Below, one piece after another: positions 18,628 through 29,773 of a stretch of 64,000 nucleotides of DNA. The position numbers and the translations under genes were made by a program. The notes beneath the pieces were generated by a model. That model saw only the letters and a list, made by a program, of their open reading frames with translations, did not search any database and was not told the origin of the DNA. Source of the DNA: Tricholoma matsutake (lineage: Eukaryota > Basidiomycota > Agaricomycetes > Agaricales > Tricholomataceae). The stretch covers positions 3,658,001 through 3,722,000 of the forward strand of contig AP026547.1 in assembly GCA_026075535.2 (NCBI GenBank). The letters run 5' to 3'. Each line of letters starts with the position of its first letter. Positions within the stretch are counted from its first letter, which is position 1.

Positions 18628-19753
18628 TTATAAATTCTGATCCAAAAAAAAAAAAAAAAAAAAAGGCCCATCTGTTGCCTCGGCCGCAGCTCTGGCCCTT
18701 GTACCAGGCGATGAGTTTGACCCCTTTGGGGAAGAAAGCACACCTGGAAACAGAGTGAAGGACTTGTTCCCCACTCGCTTTTCCTCTCATCGCCTCACCT
18801 CTAAGGAGGATGGAGCGAGGAACTCTTACAGGAGTGACCTCGATAAGGCCTGGGCGTCTGCCCTGGTCGAGGATGACACTCTTGTCGTTGCAGTGGACGC
18901 CTCAGTGCCCACAGATGCTAAATTCCAGGCTGTCGCCTGCGCTCTTGTCTTCGGACAGGGAGAACAGGTCGATCACGTTGTCTCTGCTTCCGGGAGGAGA
19001 ACCCCCCCAGAAGTCGAACTCTTTGCACTCCAACTGGGTGTCTCGGCTGCGTGCAGCAGAGGAGGCAAAAAGTTGGTGATATTCTCGGACTCTACTACGG
19101 GCATCGAGTCCCTAATTGATCCTAAACCACGCTCTGAGCAGATCTTTGCTCTGGACGCCTGTCGCTCCCTTCGTCCCTGGCTATCCGGAGACGAGGAGAG
19201 GAACGTTACATTCTGGCACGTTCCCTCGAAGTTCGAGTGGAACGCACACAAGATGGCTCACGATGTAGCTACATCTACCAAGATCTCCGTGGGCAGACAC
19301 CCGCGGACGTCTTTAGATTACCTTAGAAATCAGGTCGAAAAGGCCGTTTGTAAGGACTGGCACACCCGGTTCGCAGATCCTGCATACCGCGGATGACACT
19401 TCTACCAACTCAAAGGAGTAAGCGGAAAACCAGTATTACCCTCGACTCACAAAGGTGGGCCTTGGCTGAAAGTTATGGGGAGCAACACTACGTTGACTTC
19501 TCGTTCGACTCGCATGATCACTGGCCATGCTCCCATAGGGGAGTATCGTCAACGTCTATCCCTCGACGGGGAATACCAATGCTGGTGCCTTGGTCCTGAC
19601 ATACAAACTCGGGACCATCTGCTACGCATCTGCCCCAAGGTGGATCGCAAAGAAACTCGTGCTAGCCCAGACTCTGTCGAAGGCTTCCACGAATTCATGG
19701 ACAATAATCCTGCACTAGGATCGTTCAACTCACTTGCGTGGGATCCAGGATAG

Positions 19754-20278
19754 GTTGTGCGCGCAGGGCGTATGACCCCCGTCTGGTTCTAGCTAGTGTT
19801 ATCGGTATGTCGGGGTGGCCGTAGGGCGCCAGACGAGTCCGTTAACCCTCATAAAGGGGGCCCACCCGTGTTCAGGAGCGACTGTCAGGGAGGGGGGACA
19901 TGAAACTAGGTACCGGTTCGGGGAGGCGCCTGAGCGCTTCCAGATCCTTTGTCGGTTATGCGTTACGACGATTACAGTCGACTACGCTCTCCTTTCCGAG
20001 CTGAGAGGCTCACGTCGGGGCGGCAGTATCCCCTAAATCTTGCACTCATACCCGTAGGGATTCGGGGAACACGACATCGTCAAGCTCGAGTTGTCGGTAC
20101 GCCACCACTGGCAAGTCCGTTTACTCAATAAAGGGGGCCCCCTTAGTGGTCGTTGCAGCTATCCAGGTGGTTGGTGCGAAGATCAGCAGGAGGAGGACTT
20201 GGGCTGGGCGTAGTGTACTTCGTTTGTATGTCTCTACCGCGGACTGCGATCGGGCGCCGCGTTATAAACTTTTGACCC
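19754..20278 (+). other. LINE C 3' UTR with a repeated motif
   Basis: 525 nt without a credible gene. A ~28-nt motif, GTCCGTTAACCCTCATAAAG plus GGGGCCCA, occurs at 19837-19864 and in variant form at 20115-20142 (GTCCGTTTACTCAATAAAG plus GGGGCCCC). The same pair occurs in the 3' UTRs of LINE B, D, E, F and J. The UTR ends with the terminal stem-loop and TTTTGACCC before the A-tail. Confidence 0.75.
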
Positions 20279-23062
20279 AAAAAAAAAAAAAAAAAAATGA
20301 ATAGACGACCCTGGGATCTAATGTCCTGGACTCGACAACGTAACCTCCCGTCGTATGAGGCAATCTCCTATCGGGGAGAACCCTGCAACGATCTGGACTC
20401 TCTTTGGGCTGCCCTTGATGGGTCCTATAATGCTGCATCAGATCGAGTAGTCGATCTGAGCATTCTCGATGGACTTGATCCGGTGCCTGAAAGGGCCTGG
20501 ATCCCGTTCTCCATCACGGAAATGAAAGAAGCGCTAAACGCGTGTTCTTCCCGTTCTGCTCCAGGTCCCGATCATGTTACGTGGTCGCACCTAAAACACT
20601 GGTGTAGCAACCCAGAAGTGGCAGGGCTCATCACCCGCATTGCTGAGGCGTGCATCACCGCTGGCCACTGGCCAGATCACTTCAAGGAATCCCTGTCGGT
20701 TATTATCCCGAAACCAGGGAAACCTAACTACTCTACGCCAAAGTCGTTTAGGCCTATCGTGCTCCTAAACACTTTGGGCAAATTAGTCGAAAAGATGTTG
20801 TCGAGGCGACTTCAATTCGACGGTGTCGCACACGAGGCCTTCGAGCAAAACCAGTTCGGAGGCGTCGCCCAGCGGTCCACTGAGGACGCAGGAATCTACC
20901 TCACCCATCTTGTGAGAGCAGGATGGGCGAAAGGACTCAAGACGAGTGTTGTCGCTTTCGACATCGCTCAATTCTTCCCCTCCTTGAACCACCAGGTTCT
21001 ACTGGAGATCATTTCTCGGTCGGGGTTCCCTGCACAAGTAGTGAATTTCTTCCGTTCATATCTTGTCGGTCGCAAAACGACCTACAAATGGAACACTTTC
21101 TCGTCTGGCTCCTTTGCAGCCGATGTGGGAGTGGGTCAAGGCTCTGCCTTATCCCCTGTCTTATCGGCGTTATACCTAACGCCCATCATGAAGCTCTTCA
21201 GAAGAAGCGAAATCGGCAGAGATGTCGATCTCATGTCTTATGTAGACGATGGTACTCTCATCGCCCGCTCTCCACAGCTGGAGGATAACCTCCCCCTGCT
21301 AAAAAAGGCATATGGCTGGATATTCCAGGCGTTCACCTCCCTCGGGCTTGTTCTTGAACATGACAAGTCTGAAATATTTCATTTCTCAAGGGCGAGGAGA
21401 TTCACTCCCCTACCCATTGATCTTGGATTTGCCCCATACACGGGCAATACCCCTCTCAAACCCAAGGTCACCTGGAGGTACCTCGGATTCTTCTTTGACC
21501 GTAAGCTCTCCTTCAAGGAGCATACGCGATTCTACTCCACCAAAGCTCTCACCACTGCGAGGGCGATGGGAATGCTGGGCAATTCTGTCAGAGGGCTAAC
21601 CCCTATGCAGAAACGCCTACTCTACCGTTCGTGCGTCGTACCCATTATGACTTATGGACTCAGATTATGGCACTTCAAAGGCGCTCGCGTCAAGGGAGTC
21701 ATCAAAACGTTGGCCCAAGTGCAGTCCATTGCTGCACGTTGGATCCTCGGTGCATTCAGAACCACCCCAAGTGGTGGTCTGGAAAGTATTGCGGGACTGC
21801 TGCCCATGCAGCTGTTACTGCGTCGCTTAGTCGACAGAGGGGTATTCAGGACCCCTCTATTGGCCCCATCTCACCCCCTAAGAGCGATCTTAGGGCCTAA
21901 CCACGTCGGTACTACCCACTCGCATGAGCTAGGACTCTGGGGAGGGAATGTACTAGACACTCTCAATCTGCAAGGCCCATCTGTCGCTTCGGCTGCAGCG
22001 CTGGCCCTTGTACCAGGCGATGAATTCGACCCCTTTGGGGAAGAAAACACACCTGGAAACAGAGTGAAGGATTTATTCCCCACTCGCTTCTCCTCTCATC
22101 GCCTCACCTCCAAGGAGGATGGAGCGAAGAATTCTTATAGGAGTGACCTCGACAAGGCCTGGGCTACTGCCCTGGTCGAGGACGACACTCTCATCGTTGC
22201 AGTGGACGCCTCAGTGCCCACAGATGCTAAATTCCAGGCTGTCGCCTGTGCCCTTGTCTTCGGACAGGGAGAACAGGTGGATCGCATTGTCTCAGCCTCT
22301 GGGAGGAGAACCCCCCCGGAAGTCGAACTCTTTGCTCTCCAACTAGGAGTATCCGCTGCGTGCAGCAGGGGGTGCAAAAAGCTGGTGATATTCTCGGACT
22401 CTACTACGGGCATTGAGTCCCTAATTGATCCTAGGCCACGCTCTGAGCAAGTGTTTGCTCTGGACGCCTGTCGCTCCCTGCGTCCCTGGCTAGCGGGGGA
22501 CGAGGAGAGGAATGTAACATTCTGGCATGTTCCCTCGAAATTCGAGTGGAACGTTCACAAGATGGCTCACGATGTAGCTACATCTACCAAGATCTCCGTG
22601 GGCAGACACCCGCGGACGTCTTTAGATTACCTTAAAAACCAGGTCGAGAAGGCCGTTTGTAAGGATTGGCACACTCGGTTCGCAGACCCTGCGTACCGTG
22701 GACGTCATTTCTACCAACTCAAAGGGGTTGGTGGAAAACCAGTATTACCCTCGACCCACAAGGGTGGGCCTTGGCTGAAAGTAATGGGAAACAACACTAC
22801 GTTGACTTCTCGTTCGACTCGCATGATTACTGGCCATGCTCCTATAGGGGAGTATCGTCAACGTTTATCCCTCGACGGGGAGTACCAATGTTGGTGCCTT
22901 GGCCCCGAGATTCAAACTCGAGACCACTTACTACGTGTCTGCCCCAAGGTGGATCACAAAGAAACTCGTGCCAGCCCTGACTCCGTCGAGGGCTTCCACG
23001 AATTTATGGACAATAATCCTGCACTAGGATCGTTCAACTCACTTGCGTGGGACCCAGGATAG

Positions 23063-23605
23063 GTTGTGCGCGCAGGGCGTATGACCCCCGTCCGGTTCTG
23101 GCTAGTGTTATTGGTATGTCGGGGTGGCCGTAGGGCACCAGACGAGTCTGTTAACCCTCATAAAGGGGGCCCACCCGTGTTCAGGAGCGACTGTCAGGGA
23201 GGGGGGACACAAACCCAGGTACTGGTTCGGGGAGGCGCCTGAGCGCTTCCAGATCCACTGTCGGTTGCGCGTTACGGCCTTGACGCCGACTACGCCTTCC
23301 TTTCCGAGCTGAGAGGCTCACGTCGGGGCGGCAATCTCCCCTAAATCTTGCACACATACCCGTAGAGATTCGGGGAACACGGCATCGTCAAGCTCGAGTT
23401 GTCGGTACGCCACCACTGGCAAGTCCGTTTACTCGATAAAGGGGGCCCCCTTAGTAGTCGTCGCAGTTATCCAGGTGGTTGGTGCGAAGATTAGCAGGAG
23501 GAGGACTTGGGCTGGACGTAGTGTACCTCGTTTGTATGTCTCTGCCGCGGACTGCGATCGGGCGCCGCGTTATAAATTTTTGACCCAAAAAAAAAAAAAA
23601 AAAAA
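23063..23605 (+). other. LINE B 3' UTR and A-tail
   Basis: Non-coding 3' UTR (23063-23586) with both GGGGGCCC motifs, then 19 A residues (23587-23605). The next base begins LINE D inside its ORF1, with no spacer. Confidence 0.85.
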
Positions 23606-23606
23606 C

Positions 23607-24597
23607 CGACAAGCTGGCTGATATACAGCAGCATGTCGGCCCATCTAAACCGAAGGCTGCAAAGCCCTCACCTACAGTCCATGGACCGTCCAGACGACAG
23701 GTCCTGGTTCACGTTCGTCCTCCCCTTGGGGCAGAGACGAACCCTGCTGACTTCCTGGACCACGTCCGGGTTACTCTCGGGCTGCACCACTCTAAGCTAG
23801 TGGCCCAGTCTGCATCGATGCATGCTGGCAATCTGTCAGTAGCTACCGACGTGGTGGCCTCTGAGGAGGACCTTCGATGCGTTAAGGAAGCCGCTCACAA
23901 GGCATTCCCTTATGCGCTGCAAGTAGACGCAGCGTTACCTACTTCCACATCGTACCTCAAGCTGGTCGACGTGCCTTTCATCGCAAACGACAAGGCCATA
24001 ACACCCGATGTCGTGATAGCACACTTGGGAAAGTCCAGCATATCGGACCTCACAGTACTGCAGGTCCCCCCACGGGTCGTGCGTGATTCAAAAATGTCGG
24101 ATACGTGCACCGTATATCTCAACATCGCTGACTCAGTCAGCGGTGCATGAGCCAAGGCTCTCATCAGTCGGGGCGTCCAATTTGGACGCTACGTCGCCTA
24201 TGTTAGGGCGGCCAGGGCAACCCCTGGGCTGCCCCTTTGCCAACGATGCTGGAAGTGGGGCCACCCCACCCCGGCATGCAGAGCTCCGCAGACCAAGTGC
24301 CCGATCTGCGCAGGCCCACACCGCAAGGAGCACCATCGTGCGCTTGCAGGATGTTGTAAGGGTAACGCTAAGGCGAACCCCCCTGTTCCAGCTACCCCAG
24401 AGGGGGCAGCATGTCCTCACCCGGCCAGGTGTATAAACTGCTGGAAAAACCACGCATCCGACGACCGTCGATGCAATTTCTGGCGACATCGCTTTGACCG
24501 AGACTGGATCAAAGCTCGCTATGACGAGGTGAGTGCGAGACGCAACTCTCGCTCTCCTCCTACTTACCATCCTGCAGGACGCGGTGGCCGAACGTAA
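23607..24597 (+). pseudogene. LINE D ORF1, C-terminal part with a stop
   Basis: The frame is open from the truncation point but stopped by TGA at 24148-24150, where sister copies read CGA (Arg in GARAKAL). The three zinc knuckles follow in the same frame up to TAA at 24595-24597. The copy lacks the first ~350 residues. It could not give a full ORF1 protein. Confidence 0.88.
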
Positions 24598-26903
24598 ATG
24601 AGGGACAGACTTAGATCTACACCGCAGTTACGAGTATTTAGTCAGAATGTTAACCGCAATTGGGGATACATGGACTCATTACTGGCAGACTTCGTAGATG
24701 ATTACGACTTGCTTTTCATTCAAGAGCCTCCTTGGTGATTAATAAGACACGCCCCCTCTGCCCACAACAGGGAAGGGGAAGAAGTTATAGGCGCACCAAT
24801 GAGCCCTAATTGGGGAACCCTGGTGCGCCCATCGGGAATTGACTCCCCTCCACGCGTTGCTGTCTATTTTGCGAACAGCATCGCTAATCTAAGACCTGGT
24901 CTCAGACGAGATCTGATCGACGATCGTGACATCCTTCTCTTCTCATTGGGAATAGGGGAAGACGTCATGCTACTGGCCAACGTCTACTTGGATAGCCAAC
25001 ACTCAGCCATTACGCTCTTGTTCGAGAACGTCATGCTGATCCCTCGCCTACACTTCATGTGCGGCGACTTCAACGTGAGACATGCCTCCTGGGACCCCCA
25101 GGGGCCTGTACACTCTATTCACGCTGACCACTTAGTGGAAACGGCTATGGCATTAGGCCTGACTAGAGCTCTACCAGTAGTGGAGGGCCCTACCCACTTC
25201 CCCCCACAACAGGGCCTTCACCCCACGGTGATCGACCTGATGTTCGTACCTACAGATCTCAGATTTGTACTGTACTGCGAGATTGTACCTGAAGCCAGGG
25301 GAACATCTGACCACGCCCCTCTGACGTTAGTGCTACCTGGCCCGGGATCTCTGGTCCCGGTTACCAAGTGGTCCATCAAAAAAGGATCCGAGGAGGAAGC
25401 ATCGTACCGAGATGCCGTCTCCTCTGCTTTAACTCCCTGGCTCGAGTGGCACGGAGATACTTCGGCAGAAATCGATGAGATCGTTTCGGCGATATCAACG
25501 ATTTTAAACGAGGCATGGGAAAACCATGCCAAGGAATCTCACCTCGGCAAGTCGTCCAAAGGCTGGTGGACAGACGAATGCAGTGGTGCCCTAGACGCTT
25601 ACAGAGCCTCCCGAGACGAGGGAGACTGGAAGCTCTATAGGAAAGTCATGCGAAACGCAAAGCGCGACTTTTTCGACGACCGTATCCAGGAAGTGGCTAC
25701 GATGAACAGACGACCCTGGGACTTGATGTCTTGGACTCGCCAACGTAACCTCCCGTCATACGAGGCAATCTCCTATCGGGGAGAACCGTGTAATGATCTG
25801 GACTCCCTCTGGGCTGCCCTTGATGGGTCCTATAACGCTGCATCAGATCGAGTAGTCGATCTGAGCATTCTCGACGAACTTGATCCGGTGCCTGAAAGGG
25901 CCTGGATCCCGTTCTCCGTCACGGAAATGAAAGAAGCGCTAAATGCGTGTTCTTCCCGTTCCGCTCCAGGTCCCGATCATGTTACGTGGTCGCACCTAAA
26001 ACACTGGTGTAGCAACCCAGAAGTGGCAGGGCTCATCACCCGCATTGTTGAGGCGTGCATCACTGCTGGCCACTGGCCAGACCACTTTAAGGAATCCCTA
26101 TCGGTTATCATCCCGAAGCCAGGGAAGCCTAACTATTCTACCCCTAAGTCGTTCAGGCCCACATCACACCCCCTAAGAGCTATCTTAGGGCCTAACCACG
26201 TCGGCACTACCCACTCCCATGAGCTAGGACTCTGGGGAGGAAACGTGCTTGACACACTCATCCTACAGGGTCCATCTGTCACTTTGGCTGCAGCTCTGGC
26301 CCTTGTACCAGGCGATGAATTCGACCCCTTCAGGGAAGAAAACACACCTGGAAACAGAGTGAAGGATCTATTCCCCACTCGTTTCTCCTCTCATCGCCTC
26401 ACCTCTAAGGAGGATGGAGCAAGGAACTCTTACAGGAGGGACCTCAATAAAGCCTGGGCCTCGGCACAGGTGGAGGATGACACTCTTGTTGTCGCAGTGG
26501 ACACCTCGGTGCCCACAGATGCCAAATGTCAAGCTGTCGCCTGCGCTCTTGTCTTCGGACAGGGGGAACAGGTCGACCGCGTTGTCTCAGCTTCTGGGAG
26601 GAGAACTCCCCCGGAAGTCGAACTGTTTGCTCTCCAACTGGGTGTCTCCGCTGCGTGCAGCAGAGGATGCAAAAAGCTGGTGATATTCTCGGACTCTACT
26701 ACGGGCATTGAGTCCCTAATAGATCCCAAACCACGCTCTGGGCAAGTCTTTGCCCTGGACGCTTGCCGCTCTCTTCGCCCCTGGCTAGCTGGGGATGAGG
26801 AGAGAAACGTTACATTCTGGCATGTCCCCTCGAAATTCGAGTGGAACGTACATAAGATGGCTCATGATGTAGCTACATCTACCAAGATCTCTGTGGGCAG
26901 ACA

Positions 26904-26918
26904 CCCGCGGACGTCTTT
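26904..26918. repeat. Target-site duplication of NA5 (left copy)
   Basis: CCCGCGGACGTCTTT is at 26904-26918 and at 28779-28793, flanking NA5. Confidence 0.9.
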
Positions 26919-28778
26919 GTTTTTTTTTTTTTGGGTCAACAATTTATAACGCGGGGCTCGATCGCAGTCCACGGAGCAGGATACAAACTTGGGTACTACT
27001 ATAACTACGCTTCCCCTCACCCATATCCTACCCAGGTCCTCGTTTTAGCCACTTTAGGCGGGCAGTGCCACAGACGTTGGCCTCTCAGCCAGGAAAGGCA
27101 ATAATCTGGAGGGGGGGACCCCCTCCCGAAGCTAGCCATTAGATCGTCAGCTGGTGCGAAGCGGTCCCCCGGCCACATATCCAACCGAAGTCAGATCAGG
27201 CGCAGTGGTGTCAATTCACCGTAAATCCCCCCTTGCGGGAGGAATAACTGTCCGCATACTCCCAGCCAACGAGGATTGACCACCCCGGACGAACGAGGTG
27301 GACCATCACCGTGTCATGCACGAGTAACAGTAATGTGGCAGCTGGTTGTTCACCTGGTTATTCACCGGAACCGCCGTAAGCAGGGGGCCAAAGCCCCCCT
27401 CGAGCAAATGCACTGCCAGCACATGCACTCGATAGCAATTTCCCCCCCGCAGTGGGGAGAACGTAAAGGGTAGCGACATTTGTCACCAACCCGGCAGCAG
27501 CCAGCGGACTGGCGGTGATGGGTGTGGAGCGGAATGCCCCACACAAGTAGCAGCATGGCCATCTGTGATGATGACGGCACTGTACTGGGAACGAGGGTTC
27601 CCCAGATTGGAGCTCTGCTAGAGCTGTTGGCATCGCCACACAGGAAGCTGGAACAGCTGCCGGAGGCGTAGGATCATTGGAACGATCGTCTCTGGTTGTC
27701 CGCTTGGGCATCAGGAGCAAGTTAGTACTGGTATATGATGCTAGTGATCGAAATACGCAGCGTGCAGTGTAAGCGAGGGCCTCCTGCCTAGCAAGAGAGT
27801 CCACGTAGTCGTCAGGGTCGGGGAGGTCCTCCCCAGCCCACAGATCTCAAACTGCCTAGGGCAGCTGCTACCTCCAGTTCGTTCTGTGAGAACTGGGTGT
27901 CGTAGTGTTGGGCATCATCGCCAACGATGTCACCCGTAATCAAGGTGGGGTCGTGAAGGCCCCAGCATGTGGTTTGGTCTCTGTTCAGCCGTTTGGGCAT
28001 TGAGAGTGAGTTAGCACAGGTAAATGACGATAACAGTCAGAATACGTAGCGTAAGGTCGATAACAGATGGCCCCTTATCTCAGTTCCAGGTCCACCCGAT
28101 ACAGCCTCCAAACGCTCCGAGGGGGCGAACAGGCCGCACATCCTGTTGCCTGGTGGGAGATGATTGAACCCGGGTCATAACACCCTAAAAGAGTGAGCAC
28201 CAGAGGTAGAGAGTTGGTGGTGAGTAGCGGCCACCAGAGCGTCGACCTAGCTGTCAGGGGGCACCATCGCCCGGCCCCTTTTAACGATGGTGTATTCCAA
28301 CAGGTAGTCAGTGTAGCATGTCTCTAGTAATAGAAACTCACAGAGCATGGAGGCTGGGAGCCTCCCAGACGGCCAGCAGTCCAGTAAGAACGTCCTTCCC
28401 CCTAAGCCAGACCTCCCCCAGCTAAACAAGCGCTTCTACTTGGGCGAGCATTGAAGCAGGCATCCCACACCCGCTCTAAGCCCCCATAGGGACCCAGACT
28501 ACTCTTTCATAGACATCACTCACCTAGCCAGGATCCTCGAAGCCAAGGGGAACAAGACAGATAGCAGTCACTGTTGGAAACAATGACCGAGACATCCCCG
28601 GAGATCGGATGGACGGATCTCTTAGCAAATCAGGGCAAGCCTGGAGACGCTGAGAGCGTTCGTGATGGTGAAATCCGATCGAAAATCGGACAAAAATTGA
28701 GGTGTCGACGTCGCGTGCAACGTTGAGCAGAGGTGTTTACCACTATTTATGGTGGTTGTAACAAGTCAAGGAGCGTCG
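26919..28778 (-). mobile_element. NA5, type III element
   Basis: This 1.86-kb antisense insertion in LINE D ORF2 has its T-run at 26920-26932 and its 5' end at 28778. It has the type III rearranged middle, the leader hairpins (CATTGT/ACAGTG variant) and the common termini. Confidence 0.9.
27358..28000 (-). pseudogene. Type III NA coding remnant in NA5
   Basis: The start at 28000 reads MPKRLNRDQTTCWG. It carries the type III frameshift, stops after GGPPRP, and is followed by the duplicated start region and the out-of-frame 3' part. No product is expected. Confidence 0.8.
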
Positions 28779-29773
28779 CCCGCGGACGTCTTTAGACTAC
28801 CTTAAAAATCAGGTCGAAAAGGCCGTTTGTAAGGATTGGCACACCCGGTTCGCAGATCCGGTGTATCGTGGTCGGCACTTCTACCAACTCAAAGGAGTTG
28901 GTGGAAAGCCGGTATTACCCTCGACTCACAAAGGTGGGCCGTGGCTGAAAGCTATGGGAGGCAACACCACGCTGACCTCCCGTTCGACTCGCATGATCAC
29001 TGGCCATGCTCCTATAGGGGAGTATCGTCAACGTTTATCCCTTGACGGGGAGTACCAATGTTGGTGTCTTGGTCCCGAGATACAAACTCGAGACCACTTA
29101 CTACGCGTCTGCCACAAGGTGGATCGCAAAGAAACTCGTGCAAGCCCAGACTCTGTCGAAGGCTTCACTGAATTTATGGACAATAACCCAGCTCTAGGGT
29201 CGTTCAACTCACTTGCGTGGGATCCAGGATAGGTTGTGCGCGCAGGGCGTATGACCCCCGTCTGGTTCTAGCTAGTGTTATCGGTATGTCGGGGTGGCCG
29301 TTGGGCACCAGACGAGTCCGTTAACCCTCATAAAGGGGGCCCACCCGTGTTCAGGAGCGACTGTCAGGGAGGGGGGACACGAAACTGGGTACTGGTTCGG
29401 GGAGGCGCCTGAGCGCTTCCAGATCCTTTGTCGGTCATGCGTTACGACGACTGCAGTCGGCTACACTTTCCTTTCCGAGCTGGGAGGCTCACGTCGGGGC
29501 GGCAGTTTCCCCTAAATCTTGCACACATACCCGTAGGGATTCGAGGACACGACATCGTCAAGCTCGGGTTGTCGGTACGCCACCACTGGCAAGTCCGTTT
29601 ACTCGATAAAGGGGGCCCCCTTAGTGGTCAGCGCAGCTATCCAGGTGGTTGGTGCGAAGATCAGCAGGAGGAGGACTTGGGCTGGGCGTAGTGTACTTCG
29701 TTTGTATGTCTCTACCGCGGACTGCGATCGGGCGCCGCGTTATAAACTTTTGACCCAAAAAAAAAAAAAAAAT

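Larger units (their letters stand above)
16434..18663 (+). mobile_element. NA4, full-length non-autonomous retroelement, type I (reference copy)
   Basis: This is the best-oriented complete NA copy: 2.23 kb, plus strand. The leader is 16434-17214 with several hairpins, the ORF 17215-18024, and the 3' region 18025-18643 with C6/G6, GGGGGC/GCCCCC and GCAA-loop hairpins. The terminal stem-loop is 18604-18627 and the A-tail 18644-18663. The first bases after the duplication read TTATCGCTCCTTGACTTG. It sits in sense orientation within LINE C ORF2. Confidence 0.93.
11770..19753 (+). pseudogene. LINE C ORF2 (EN-RT-RNase H), interrupted and mutated
   Basis: Coding parts are 11770-13049, 14923-16433 and 18677-19753, separated by NA3 and NA4. 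Endonuclease motifs are in the first part, RT motifs A and C (FDIAQFFPS, YVDDGT) in the second, RNase H and the terminal knuckle in the third. Two point lesions exist apart from the insertions: a 2-bp loss near 15098 (GAGGCATGCCACTGC against GAGGCGTGCATCACC in LINE B), and a TGA at 19394-19396 that replaces CGA. The copy is therefore dead for ORF2 even without the NA elements. Confidence 0.9.
7444..20296 (+). mobile_element. LINE copy C, full length, carrying NA2, NA3 and NA4
   Basis: This complete element runs from the 5' terminus (CGTCGCTTCTTG) at 7444 to an 18-nt A-tail at 20279-20296. Without the three NA insertions it measures about 6.46 kb, the same as LINE J. Parts: 5' UTR 7444-7571, ORF1 7572-11769, ORF2 11770-19753, 3' UTR 19754-20278. 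It inserted into LINE B and was itself hit three times, giving three nesting levels. Both ORFs carry point lesions. Confidence 0.93.
6325..23062 (+). pseudogene. LINE B ORF2 (EN-RT-RNase H), disrupted by LINE C
   Basis: The coding parts are 6325-7443 (373 codons) and 20312-23062 (917 codons). Together they give 1289 aa plus stop, the same length as ORF2 of LINE J, with no stop or frameshift. The endonuclease motifs (QEP, GDFN, SDH) are in the first part. Reverse transcriptase (FDIAQFFPS motif A, YVDD motif C), RNase H (VDASVP, FSDST, AHDVA) and the C-terminal CX1CX9HX4C knuckle are in the second part. The gene was complete until LINE C inserted at the codons for MNRRP. The ATG at 6325 abuts the ORF1 stop. 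Confidence 0.9.
2088..23605 (+). mobile_element. LINE copy B, near full length, split by NA1 and LINE C
   Basis: This copy lacks only the first ~63 nt of the 5' UTR compared with LINE J. With NA1 (4040-6275) and LINE C (7444-20296) removed, both ORFs are complete and in frame: ORF1 640 codons, ORF2 1289 codons. It was therefore coding-competent when it landed. Its 3' UTR is 23063-23586 and its 19-nt A-tail is 23587-23605. The left neighbour is LINE A head-to-head and the right neighbour is 5'-truncated LINE D. No target duplication flanks B. Confidence 0.9.
24598..29232 (+). pseudogene. LINE D ORF2, RT-deleted and interrupted by NA5
   Basis: The ATG at 24598 follows TAA. Codon 47 is TGA (24736-24738, CGA in others), just after QEPPW. 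At 26160 the sequence jumps from SFRP in RT motif 2 to SHPLRAIL, a loss of about 371 codons that removes motifs A to E including YVDD. The jump keeps the frame, so a 716-aa frame from 24799 joins the rest of the endonuclease to RNase H. NA5 then splits RNase H from the C-terminus (28794-29232). The copy is dead for reverse transcription. Confidence 0.9.
23606..29772 (+). mobile_element. LINE copy D, 5'-truncated, with NA5 and an internal deletion
   Basis: This copy begins inside ORF1 at the codons for TDKLAD, directly after the A-tail of LINE B. It retains ORF1 3' half, ORF2 (with ~1.1 kb of RT missing and NA5 inserted), 3' UTR 29233-29756 and a 16-nt A-tail (29757-29772). LINE E starts on the next base. 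No target duplication was found. Confidence 0.9.
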
